Shown piece by piece: positions 50,016 to 60,690 of a stretch of DNA of 64,000 nucleotides (the first letter of the stretch is position 1; every line of letters begins with the position of its first letter). The notes under the pieces are model-generated. The model did no database searches and had not been told where the DNA came from. It worked only from the letters and a program-made list of their open reading frames with translations. Where the stretch lies: assembly GCF_950023065.1 (NCBI RefSeq), contig NC_088681.1, positions 30,848,836 through 30,912,835 on the forward strand, in the 5' to 3' direction. The position numbers and the translations under genes are program-made. Source of the DNA: Planococcus citri. Its lineage: Eukaryota > Arthropoda > Insecta > Hemiptera > Pseudococcidae.

Positions 50016-53000
50016 ATTTTTTAATCATTTTGTACCCACAACTCATTTTTTTTTTTTTTTTACAAAAATCCAAAGGGTAACTAGATAGTCAGGATTTTTT
50101 ACAGCAATAAGCTGAGTAAAATGACATTTCAATTAGTAAATTATCTCAAATTAATGCGCCTTTTTTTAAATCGATATTTTCATCTAGAAGTAATTATTTG
50201 CAAGGAAGAATGAATCTTCAGTCACTGGTCATTCAATTCCGTATACTTAATTGATTCATAATCAAAAATACACATGTGTAAATATGTTTGCCAAGTTTGA
50301 AATTTGCAGGGGCAAAATCTTCTAGAATTGCTGCTTAACATCATCATCATAATAATACAGAAAAAAAAACAGAATTATTTTAAGGTAAAGTACAATACAA
50401 TATTCTAAAAAAAAAAATCATTTTCATGACAAAATTGATTTTAATTAACGATTTGATACCTACTTATCTACATACTTCTTACCTACTTATTCCTTCTTGC
50501 CTGACAAGGTAACAACTTGAACTCGTCAGAATTTCAACCAAACCAAACTAGATTGAAAGGGTACTCATATCCCAAGATCCCGAAAACTAAAATTTCAGAA
50601 GATGAAATTCATTTAAATTTCTGACAAATTTTTAAAAATTTAGAAAATCTTTCTGCAATTTTTCAAATTTTATGTGTCTTTTTTTTAGGAAACGAAATTG
50701 ATTCAAAAATTCCAAGTCGAAAACTAGAATCGATCATGTTTGAGGCATACTCAAGAAGCCTCTTCCAGTGAGATTTGAAATTTTTTAAGGAAAATTAAAA
50801 ACTTGTAGGAGGCTTTAGAATGGTCTGAACATGGATGTTTTTGGGTCAAATGGACACATAAGCCCCAAATGCGACAACTAAATTAAATAATAATTGCTGT
50901 CTTTGTGTAATCAGTCATTTCATAAAATCCAACATTTTGATTTTTTTCTGGAATTTACCTGTTGGCCAAAAAATTATCTTTGCTTAAATTGCCGTGAGAG
51001 TCATCAATGAACACTAGCTCAAGTTATAGACCCCTAAGTTCAATTTTAATTCCTCCAAAACGATTTGAAATTCATACCGAAAATTGCAGAATTGCTGGAG
51101 GCTCCAGCATGTCTTCAATGTGGTCGTTTTTCAATCTAGAGAGTTAAAAAGAAATAATTATTCTCATTGGACCATTTCGTAAAAAAACATTAATAAAAAA
51201 ACGAAAGTTTTTAAAAATTGTTGCAACAGCAGCTTTCATAGATTTTTTGAATTTTTGAGAATTAAGTAGGCATTCAAAAATCCAAAAATTAACCATTGTG
51301 ACAGAAATCCAAAACATGCAAAAATTGTCTGCGGGCGTAAATCAGTGACATTTAATACAATTTTTAATATTTTTTCAGCTTTTTTTTCAATTTTTCGATT
51401 GGTGGATGAATCAATTTTTGTTGTGGAATGACTAATTGTTAATGATTTGGTAAATAAAAAAAATTGTGCCAAATTTTGTAAGAAAAAGCCCTAAAGATTT
51501 ACTACCTATGTGAAGCAGGTATGTATATTGTACATTCACACATTCGCCTTCTCTTGTTACTATATTTTGTTTATTTTGGCAGATTAAAAAAAAAGAACAG
51601 GGGAGTGTTGAAAAAGCCTACATTTGAAAATTTTTGGTTTGGTGCTTATTTGAGGCCAATTTTGGGTTTAGGGTTAAATAGTTATCCAAAATGAAATCAG
51701 TCCCTTAAAAACTCAAATTTCGATTAAAAAAAAAGTATCTACCCATTTTTCATCTCCTTGAAATTTTTTGTTTGGCACCTCTGTCCCCCTCCCCCGACCA
51801 CATTTCCGGTTTTGGAGTTAATTAATCTTCAAAAATGGATCTTTCACAGTTTAATTTATCATTATCAATGTGGGTATTTTTTTTTCAACTTGGGTAGGTA
51901 AGTTGCAAAAAATTAAAGATTTCAGAAAATTCAGAATACGTATTTTGAACTTGAGAGCGATTCAATATTTTTTTATCCATTCCTCTCCTCCCCCACTTCC
52001 CCTATTTTGCTGAAAAAAGAGAAAAAAAATAATGAAAAAAAAATCGACACACCCTTTCGCTCATAACAGTGAACAGTGAACCGTGACCAACAACACACTT
52101 CGTGCTTAATATTCGCCTATACATTTTATACCTACATTCCTACCTAAAGTTAAAGGTACCTTATCCAAAATTCTATACTCTTTTTGCAACCCCACACGCT
52201 GATATATATTATAATCTCGCCGGTTATTTTAATTCTCGAATATTCAAGCCCGGAGCACGAACTCCAACTCGACAACCACCTTACTAGTGGCGTACATTAG
52301 AGAACGATTCGAGTTCATACCAAAATTACAACATAGTACCTAGAAGAAAAATGGCGAACACATAGGGCGACGTAATATTAAATTTCCATATGTTACGCGA
52401 TTCGTGACAAATAGACATGTCTATAGCGGATTCAACGAAATGTGATTTATTCGAATTTATTGGTCGTTACAGTTGTCACGTTTTATGCAAAGTAAAACAC
52501 GAAAAAGGATTATTCTACGCGATAAAAAAAAAATCCTATAACGTTAACGCAGCACATACCTACCTACCTTCTATACCATATCGTGTAGGTACTTTTGAAA
52601 TACCCTGGCGTTCGCTTTTGCAAAATCCACACACGAACTTTCTCAAACTATCCTTAAAACATTTAATTTGTAATATTTCTGCTTCTTGTCAACCCAGCAC
52701 CTTACAAGATTTTCGAAGAATTTAGGTAGGTACTGCAAAACGACGCAAAAGTCCAAACTGTGAAATAAAGGTTGATCGTAATATGAAAATTTCAGGGTTC
52801 TTGCCTCACACCGACGACGACACGACCTTATCTTTTAATAAGCTGGCTTTATAACGCTAGAGATTTTTAAATTATATTTTTATTCGTCGCTCATACGTAA
52901 GCCAATAATGGTCGCAAATATTACCTTCTTTCCAGTTCAGTGAAACGTGAAAATAATATCGACACGTTATCGATACTGCTTCACCTTTGAAAAGGAGACG

Positions 53001-53470
53001 TGACAAGTAAAACGTATTACTTTCCTTGTCCCGGAGGAATATCGAATTAGATGTCTTCCACTCAACATACCCCCTACCGTACTCTTTCTCCACCTGTCTA
53101 GCTCCTCGATCCATGATGTTCACTGTCGCGATCACATCCCAACAAAGTAGAAAACTTATCAATACTTATAAGTTGCGTGTCAATGGCAATCATTGGGAGT
53201 CGAGAAGCTTCACGTGTTTATTTTCACACATACTCGACACGTAAGCCAACGCGTACAACCAGTTTCTAAAACTTGTATATCTAATGGTAACGACGACGTC
53301 ATCATTCACACTTCGTAGAGAATGATCATCTGAACAATTCTTGTAAGCACGATAGATGTATTTTTGAGATGGTTGGTGAGGGTCGGTGAAGGGGGACACA
53401 GGGTACTTAATTTTATCAAATTTTAATCATCACATAATACACTTTAACTGCCGAGCATAAGAAATAAAAA
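50016..53470. other. Non-coding region
   Basis: 50060-52020 is A/T-rich with family A relics at about 50805-50830 and 51090-51115 (CTGGAGGCTCCAGC). 52070-53450 is CpG-bearing and complex. Frames of 96-102 codons at 52417 and 52872 lack any domain or splice context. No gene called. Confidence 0.45.
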
Positions 53471-53494
53471 AGCTCATAGAAACATGCTATTTTC

Positions 53495-53500
53495 TTTATT
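53495..53500 (-). terminator. Candidate poly(A) signal, first secreted-protein gene
   Basis: AATAAA on the minus strand, downstream of a possible 3' exon that would start near 53727 after acceptor AATTTCCAG. Confidence 0.4.
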
Positions 53501-53804
53501 AAAATAAGGTAAGTTGGATAATAAAATGCATCGAGCTTACACAATATTTTCTATGTATCAAAATAATTAGAAACTATATATAATACATATCATAGAGCAC
53601 CGTGAAATTACAACAAAAGCTCAATAATTGAAATTAAAGAAATTAGAAAATCTCCAAAACAAGAATATTATGATTAAATACAATGATTAAAAATAGGTAC
53701 CTAGTGAGGCACAACTTGAAAGGACTGGAAATTTTTTAAGAAATGTCATTTTGAGTGAAGAAATTTTGACCACTTACCACATAATTTTAAACGGATGAAT
53801 CCGA

Positions 53805-54119
53805 TTAATATTTACCATAGTGTACTGGTGGGGGTGGAGGAGGAGGAGGAGGAGGTGGGGGTTTGTAATATTCTTTCGGAGGAGGTGGAGGTGGTGGTGG
53901 TTTGTAGTGATGTTTTGGAGGTGGTGGAGGAGGAGGAGGAGGCGGCGGAGGAGGTGGTGGTGGTGGTGGTGGTGGCGGCGGCGGCGGTGGCGGTGGTTTA
54001 TACTTGATTGGTGGTGGTGGAGGTGGTGGTGGATAATAATGCTTATGATCAAGATGCTCGTGGTGCTTTACAGGTTCATGAGCAAGAATCACAGAGACAC
54101 AGAAAATTGAGAATACAAT
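53805..54119 (-). CDS. Secreted proline-rich protein 1, exon 2
   Basis: Exon 2 begins after acceptor TTCTTATTTTGCAG (ending at 54120) and runs to TAA at 53807-53805. Joined in phase 0 to the five-codon exon at 55288-55302 it gives about 109 residues: MRTLL-IVFSIFCVSVILA, a clear signal peptide, then HEPVKHHEHLDHKHYY and proline runs broken by IKYK, KHHYK and KEYYK, ending VHYGKY. One proline run is about 30 long. Spaced Tyr/Lys/His between proline blocks resembles structural extracellular proteins (cuticle, egg covering, silk or glue), but no named domain such as a chitin-binding Rebers-Riddiford motif is present. A strong donor (GTAAGT, 53777-53772) follows the stop by 27 bases, so the 3' UTR is probably spliced. 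It is the first of three similar genes in this cluster. Confidence 0.75.
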   Translation of the reverse strand: MVFSIFCVSVILAHEPVKHHEHLDHKHYYPPPPPPPPIKYKPPPPPPPPPPPPPPPPPPPPPPPPPPPKHHYKPPPPPPPPKEYYKPPPPPPPPPPPPVHYGKY

Positions 54120-55287
54120 CTGCAAAATAAGAAAATAATAATACCTACATTAGACTATTCCCTCTAACAACACGAGAATCAACTGAAGAATTGAATTGAT
54201 CAGTTTGAATTTGAAAAAAAATGGTACTTATGAATGACGTAATGAGCGCATTGAGAGTTCAGTTTAGGTAGATAGGTATGTAGGTATATTTTATATGCAA
54301 AATAAAATTCACAGAAGTGCGTAACTATTTCCTTGAAAAAATGAAATTATCAAAAATTTAGAAAAAGAAACAAAATAAGGCAAGTCTTATTAGTTATTAT
54401 TCAAAGAAAATTGACATTTACAAGTATTTACGTATCAAGATTGATTTTCAAAATTAAATTTTTTAAAAAGATTTCTTTTTTTTATTTTGGCAATTTTTGT
54501 ACTTCAAGTGTGTTCTTCTTCATTATTTTTTCCTCAATTGATAGAAAATTTATGGCAAAAGTAATTTTTTGATACCTAAGTACCTGTTTTAATTTTCGAT
54601 ATTATTAGTCAGGTACCTATTCATGACTCTTCAGAAAAATTCTTATTTACAAAAAATTAAACTACCTATTGATAATATTTAAAAATTTCAAAAATTGATA
54701 ACTAGGTCAATTTTTGAAAAAAATATTTCAAATAATTTTAATTATTAGATATTATTTACCTACTTACTTGTAAGGTTATAAGTACCTACGAATAGACCTG
54801 GGAATTGAGATTTTTAAAAATGTGAAACATTTCTTTCATTTCTCAAATTTTTAACAAAAAAAAATCCATTTCAAACCAAAAAAAAAAAATTGTTTTCTTA
54901 TATGAATGATCACATTGTTTGAATTTATTAATAGTGGTTATTGATTGAGAATATTGAGGTAGATATCTACTACACTTCGCAAAAAATTAAATTTGAAAAT
55001 TATTTTTTAAAAAAAATGAAGTATGTGAGCAGATTAGCTTACGTACACTTACAGTTCTATTCTCGATATTTAAAATTTTGCGAAAAATTGTTCAATTAAT
55101 CAAAACATAGGTACATTTATACTTAACGGAATAAGAAATTAAAATCATAAAAATACCTTCTAGATTCCAAAAAAAATATTTTAAAACTCATTATTAAAAT
55201 AATAAGATGAAAGTGATGAAAGGTTTAGCCTATCATAATTGAATTGATATAGGTATAGGCATTAATTAGATAATAATTTTAACTTAC

Positions 55288-55302
55288 GAGTAAAGTCCTC
55301 AT
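55288..55302 (-). CDS. Secreted proline-rich protein 1, exon 1 (MRTLL)
   Basis: ATG at 55302-55300 opens five codons that end in front of a consensus donor GTAAGTT (55287-55281). The intron to exon 2 is 1,168 bp, phase 0. The signal peptide only becomes complete when both exons are joined, which supports the pairing. Confidence 0.7.
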
Positions 55303-55388
55303 TGTCTCAATTTTATCCAAGTATACGAAGTAAGATTCACGTTCCAAGTTCAAAATTACACTAATGCTGTTCGAATATCTTTAATCGA

Positions 55389-55396
55389 TTTTTATA
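55389..55396 (-). promoter_or_regulatory. TATA box (TATAAAAA) of gene 1
   Basis: It lies 87 bp upstream of the ATG on the minus strand, leaving room for a short 5' UTR of about 55-60 bases. Confidence 0.6.
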
Positions 55397-55399
55397 CAA

Positions 55400-56659
55400 A
55401 AATGGTCACCATTTCGATTAACACTATCGTGCATAAAAGTACACACACATGTACGAAAATATTAATTGTCTGGATCGAAGGTTACCTAGATGGGAAATTT
55501 TGTTTTTAATCGGTATTATCTTTATTTCTTCTTTCTCCTCCGTTTCTTAGTAAAGATACGGAATGCAAATTGGACGTTCTTCAACCAGTATGATCTAGGA
55601 AGCTTAAAACGTGACGACGTTTAATTTTAACTGAAAACTTCAAAATTTTATACACCTACGAGTAAGTGCGTCAGAAGAGAAGGGAAATCTCAATTTTGTA
55701 TTTTTTTGATTATTTATAACAATATTTCTACAATGATAGGTAATACCTACGCGAATTTATCGACGTTTTATTTTTATAAAAATGTAAAATTTTTCACCTA
55801 ATAAAAATTGTTGAAAATGGAGAATTTAAGGCAAAATTATTCGCAGGTGAATTATTTGTATTTTTGAATATGACTTGTCATTTATTTTATGCAACGAAAT
55901 AAGTTTCTTAAAAATTAAGTAGACGTATACCTAGTGATCGATTCAATTTTTATCAAAATTTCCCGTTTGAAAAATTTTCTTGATATCCGGAAAATGAGAA
56001 AAAATTTACTAAATGAATCATTGCTTAGTTTTGCCGAGAAAATGTGTAGTAAGTAGACACCTTCTACCTACGTCGAGTACTTTGATGATTAGGTAGATAA
56101 CTTTTTGTCTCAAATTATGTAATTTAAAAACGTATAAACGCTTAAAATTCATACCTATACTTGATGTGTTTACAATATTATTTCTGAAATATCATCGTCA
56201 AATTAGAGCACCAACAGTTTTTTAAATTTTTGGTCTCAGGTTAAAATCAACTACGAATATTGCCATTGTTCACTTTTCGATGTAGGTAATTGGTTCAAGT
56301 GCCTAATTATCCATTTTCAATGATCATTTTTTGTAAAAAAAAATTCCATCAAAATTCATTCCCAACTGTTTTAATTTGTATATCAGTTAACAATACGTAA
56401 GTCATGAAATGAAGTTTTACTCACTTTTAGATTACCTTCTCCAGTTATGATCATAAACGTGGTTTGACTTTTACGTTTTCAGAAACATTTGTCCTTATAC
56501 TTTTGAAGATAGGCAACACCTTCATCTGGTATGTATTTTTTCAGTAGTACCACTAGGACTCTTTATATCTTTTAAAGTCATTGCGCCCACTCATTGGTCT
56601 CTTTAGATAGAAATTCCAGATTATTATTTTTAAAAAAAAATCATTCAATATTAATTTAT
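55400..56659. other. Intergenic spacer between genes 1 and 2
   Basis: A/T-rich. No gene or recognised element seen. Confidence 0.5.
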
Positions 56660-56964
56660 CAACGATATTTTATTCACTTTATTGAAAAAATATTAAAATT
56701 ACATTCAGACCTACGTATGAGTACCTAGGTAATGTTCTGGTCCGGTAATGATCAAAAAAGACCAGGATTATTGCAAACTAAAGTTTAAGAAATTATAACG
56801 CCAATGTTACAAAGCCTACTGAGCTTTGAAAATAAGCTTGAAAGCCAAGAGTATATCTGGGTACGAGCATCTGAACGATATCTGTTTCTCATTCACGAAA
56901 CTAGCTGCACAAATTTAAAAATGTGCTGCGAAAAGCACAGTTGAAGTACATTCATCTTGTTCAT
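56660..56964 (-). other. Predicted 3' UTR exon of gene 2
   Basis: On the minus strand, GGTGCTCTCTACAG is a good acceptor ending at about 56965. The following 300 bases end at AATAAA signals near 56665-56680. The donor after the gene 2 stop (58411) would splice here across about 1.4 kb. A similar segment exists at 60505-60575. Confidence 0.4.
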
Positions 56965-56989
56965 CTGTAGAGAGCACCACATGTAAGTA

Positions 56990-58405
56990 AGTAAGTCTTT
57001 CTTTTAAAGACGTAATAAGTAGGTAGGTAGCTACTAGCTAGGTACTAACCAGATATTACAAGAAAAAAAATAAAAATAAAAACTGAAACATAGACAAAGA
57101 TTTTAAATCAAGAACTCTTCAATTATACACGTCGAGTTTGCATAGAAATTGAAAAATGATTGAAGTTTTCTTTTTTGAATTTTCTTTCTCTTTGAAAACT
57201 AAAGGCTAAAAAAAATCGAATTTTTTGTCTAAAAAATAACGAAAAGTACATACCAATTTTAGGCAGGTAATTTTCAAGAAATGATAGGGTAGGTATGAGG
57301 ATAGGAAAAACTGAAAAATTGAATAAATCGTAAGTATAGCTTTTAAGAAAATTTGAACATTTTCCCGTTTTTACACGTTTTTTAATCAGGTACCTCTACA
57401 TACCTATCATTTTTTAGAGAAATTCGCAACCAATAGTTCAACATTCAGATAGGTAGACTAAAAGTTGAACGGAAAAAAATCTAAAAAGGTAAATATGTGA
57501 ACCCGCGTGAAAGTGACCCCATAATTCAACCATTTTTTTTTTTTTTTTTTTAATGAAGATAGGTACCTAGGTACTTCATGAATTTTTTTTACAAGGTACA
57601 AATTTTATAGCCAGCAGTTATGTAAATCAATTTTTCCAAATAACGAGGTGTAGTGTAGGTAACGTTATAAAATAGGAAATTTCGAACGAATTTTCGCCGA
57701 AATATTTTCAAGATTTCCAAAACGGGTTTCCAAGTCATCAATATTCCAAATCTTAGTCTGAACGTTGATTTTTTTCAATTCGCCGTAAGCTTGCGATTAG
57801 GTAGGTACTCGACTTCAATCATTGAAATAAAGTGCTGTCGTAACGCCTACTTTTTTTTCATAATTCACAACATTTTTTTTTATCTCAATGTACAAGACCA
57901 ATACACTTATCAAGTAGTTAAGTAAACGAATAGACAAGATTTACTTTGTATTGAGCCTATACTTATTCAACAAGGCTTGCGTCTTCGATACTCAAATTCT
58001 AAACCTCCGCCCCCTGCCCTGTTCACCAGAGAATATCATCGAAGAAAATGAAAACAATTAATAAACAACAAATAGATGAGCAAAATCTCTTACATGAACG
58101 TCAATTCATAGGTACATACCTACTTAATCTGTAAGTCATGAGTCCGATGCTCTAAAAATTAATAGGTACGCTTAGAAAAAATAAATTTCAAAATAAGATT
58201 TAATAATTTATATTATTAGGTATCAAAAATCATAATATTTATCAGATAAAAAAATCAGCAATTTTTTTTCAAGTAAAAAAAATACCTTAAGAGAAAATAA
58301 TTTTAAATTGTAAATTAAAAAAAATAATTTTCATAGATATAGGTAGGTACCTAAATTCATAAGAAAAAAATTATAGGGATGTAAGTTACAATCGATGAGA
58401 TCACT
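56990..58405. other. Probable 3' UTR intron of gene 2
   Basis: A/T-rich with several GGTA runs and a 20-T run near 57532-57552. No coding signal. Confidence 0.4.
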
Positions 58406-58419
58406 ACTTACCATCATTA

Positions 58420-58740
58420 TTAACCCTCGTGTGGTGGTTTTTGGTTAGTAATGATGAGGTTTGTAGAAATGTGGTGGTGGTGGAGGATGAGGATTGTAAT
58501 GATGGTAATGATGGTAATGATGCTTTGGGGTGGTGGAGGAGGAGGTGGGTAGTAATGTTTATGTTTTGGTGGTGGCGGCGGCGGCGGTGGTGGTGGTGGT
58601 GGCGGTGGAGGAGGTGGTGGAGGTGGTTTATACTCGTGATGTTTATGATGATGTTCGTAATGGGGATAATGATGATAATATTCATGATCGTAATAGTCAC
58701 CAGCAAGAACTGCTGAGATGCAACAAATAAGTAGCACGAT
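58420..58740 (-). CDS. Secreted Pro/His-rich protein 2, exon 2, probable frameshift
   Basis: Exon 2 starts after acceptor TTGTTTTTACAG (ending at 58741). With the three-codon exon at 59479-59487 it gives MRN-IVLLICCISAVLA, a signal peptide, then GDYYDHEYYHHYPHYEHHH, a run of about 20 prolines, KHKHYY and a second proline run. As written, the frame then turns into an uncharacteristic Ile/Thr-rich tail (SIITIITIIT) and stops at 58420. A neighbouring frame over the same bases reads the expected KHHYHHYHHY followed by prolines and HFYKPHHY, stopping at 58445. One base is therefore probably missing in the C run at 58527-58530, either an assembly error or a real mutation. A donor (58411-58406) follows the stop, as in gene 1. 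Confidence 0.7.
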   Translation of the reverse strand: MVLLICCISAVLAGDYYDHEYYHHYPHYEHHHKHHEYKPPPPPPPPPPPPPPPPPPPPKHKHYYPPPPPPPQSIITIITIITILILHHHHISTNLIITNQKPPHEG

Positions 58741-59478
58741 CTGTAAAAACAAAATTTATGAGATTCTACGAGTAGACGGTTCTTACGATCAGCAAAACAT
58801 TAAATTTTAAATAATTACGAAAGGTTGGAACTGCTTCTACAAACAAATGTTATAGAAATATATTGAATTGTCTGATAGATAAGTAGACTTGAACAAACGA
58901 ATCAATACGATGAATTCTTTTTTTTTTTCAAAGTTAACAAATAGACCTTAACTTAGAATCATTTTTCTCTATCATAATTTTAAATCCTTCGTAGGTAAGT
59001 ATCATAAAAAAACTTGCAAAAAAATTCAAAACCTAAAGAAGTATCAACAGAACTTAAATTTAAAATAGGTGGGTATCTAATAAGTCACAGTCATAATACA
59101 TTAGATAGAGAAATAATGTAAGTAGGCAAAATTTTAACTTAATTTCCAAAAAAAAGGACAAAAATCTGTACAAATTGGTCTTATTAAAATCTATGAGTCA
59201 TGAGGCATAAATATGTAGGTATCTATTGCTTATCAGGTTTCTCAAATCAAAAGTGGAATACACAGTGATGACAGACCAAATTTTTTACATCCAGATTAAG
59301 AAAAAAAAGGAATAGAAAAGCGAATCTGTAAATGGTACTCTCTATCAAAATATTTTAAAAAGAGGGCCACATTTTTCAACTACATTAACTACATAGTACC
59401 TATGTAAGAAAAAAATGTAATAAATGATAAATAAGTACCTACTTACATATGTATTATGTCGAAATAAAAAATACTTAC

Positions 59479-59487
59479 ATTTCTCAT
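59479..59487 (-). CDS. Secreted Pro/His-rich protein 2, exon 1 (MRN)
   Basis: ATG at 59487-59485 opens three codons, followed by the donor GTAAGTATTT (59478 downward). The 738-bp phase-0 intron leads to exon 2, and the joined product begins with a full signal peptide. Confidence 0.65.
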
Positions 59488-59603
59488 CCTGACTGTAAAT
59501 TAAATTTCAAAATTTTAAAAATAGTATCTCCGCAACTATTCGACAGATTCGACTTCAAAAAACATTCGAGTATACAATAACATCTTACAAGAAATTTTAA
59601 TTC

Positions 59604-59611
59604 TTTTTATA
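59604..59611 (-). promoter_or_regulatory. TATA box (TATAAAAA) of gene 2
   Basis: TATAAAAAG on the minus strand, about 117 bp upstream of the ATG and matching the gene 1 box. Confidence 0.55.
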
Positions 59612-60359
59612 CGAAAACATCACCAACGAATATCAATCTCGGTAAAAGACGCCGACGCCCCTCAAAAAAAGTGGATGAAGATAATTATATATGTAGGTAT
59701 CTGATCCCTAAAGCCAGTGCCACAATTTTCATGGGTGCTTCGTTGGATTTTCCCGTACTGGGAATTCTGTCTAATTGCTATTTCCTTCATTCGCTTTATA
59801 GAATTATCTACCAGTCGTAGGTTGCATAGATCAGACATTCTTCATTACTTGAGATGAGTTGTGGTGAGCTTGAAGCCAATAGCAAGGTAGATAAAAATGA
59901 TTGATTGTTTTGTCAAATTTTCAAAATTTACGATATACATGCACATCATGCAAATGAGTTTTTATATATTGCCAGTCAATTAAGAATATCTCAAAATCAT
60001 GTTTTTTGCTCAAACTTTACATCCTTAAAAATTTTATGTATCTACCCATTCATATTAATATGTATTAGACTTAGGTATCTATTTCGAAACAGACTAAACT
60101 AATAGAAAATTTGACAATTTTAAATTCTGATTAAATTGAAATTTCGCTCACAAAAAGACCATCATTCTCACCTTTGACTCAGAACTAAATTTTGAGCTGC
60201 CTCCAAAATTAGTTTTTTTTTTACGTGGGTTCCAAATCGATTTCAAAATCTTGCCAGAAACATTGTGAGTTGCATGATTAGGGTATCTAAATGATTCACA
60301 AATCTACACTGTATTAATAAGTTGAAATCTGGAATTTGAAAAAAAAAAAAAATGAATCA
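59612..60359. other. Spacer
   Basis: No gene seen. The sequence is A/T-rich beyond 59900. Confidence 0.5.
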
Positions 60360-60504
60360 CCTTGTGTTTCAAAAGATTAAGACTCAAAACTTCCTTCAAC
60401 TCTCACAGTTTACCTTCCTCCTTCCAGTTCAACAGTACCTACCTACTTTCTCAACTTCGAAAAATTTACGTATCAGGAAGTATTGATAGAGCATATAATT
60501 TTCA

Positions 60505-60690
60505 AGAAAAAATGTGCTGCGTGAAGGAGGCATTTCAAATACATTCGTAATAGATCTTACAGAGAGCACCACTAATCCAAAGTTGCCTAGCTGGAAGTCT
60601 AGATACCTCGCAAAAATATTAAAAGATAAGTACTTACTTACCATATTCGGTCATTAACTCAATAATTCTGAGTAACCTACCTGTAAAATG
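60505..60690 (-). pseudogene. Relic of a cluster member (or 3' exons of gene 3)
   Basis: On the minus strand 60575-60510 resembles the start of the gene 2 3' exon: GTGGTGCTCTCT, then GAATGTA-TT, then CGCAGCACATTTT in the same order. Just upstream, acceptor TTTTACAG is followed by GAGTTAATGACCGAATATG and donor GTAAGTAAG (60641 downward), resembling the post-stop end of gene 2 exon 2 (GGGTTAATAATGATG|GTAAGTAG). No signal peptide or proline-rich coding sequence lies between. It is either a duplicated gene that lost its coding part, or distant 3' UTR exons of gene 3. Confidence 0.45.

Noticed and set aside
52417..53162. Frames of 102 and 96 codons between the two gene sets
   Set aside because: One runs through a TACC microsatellite; neither shows a domain or clear codon bias.
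53795..54110. Plus-strand Gly/Arg/Trp- and Val/Glu-rich frames opposite gene 1
   Set aside because: They are the complement of long CCN proline runs; the minus strand has the signal peptide and splice sites.
58429..58730. Plus-strand Trp/Arg- and Val-rich frames opposite gene 2
   Set aside because: Same artefact of proline-codon repeats on the minus strand.
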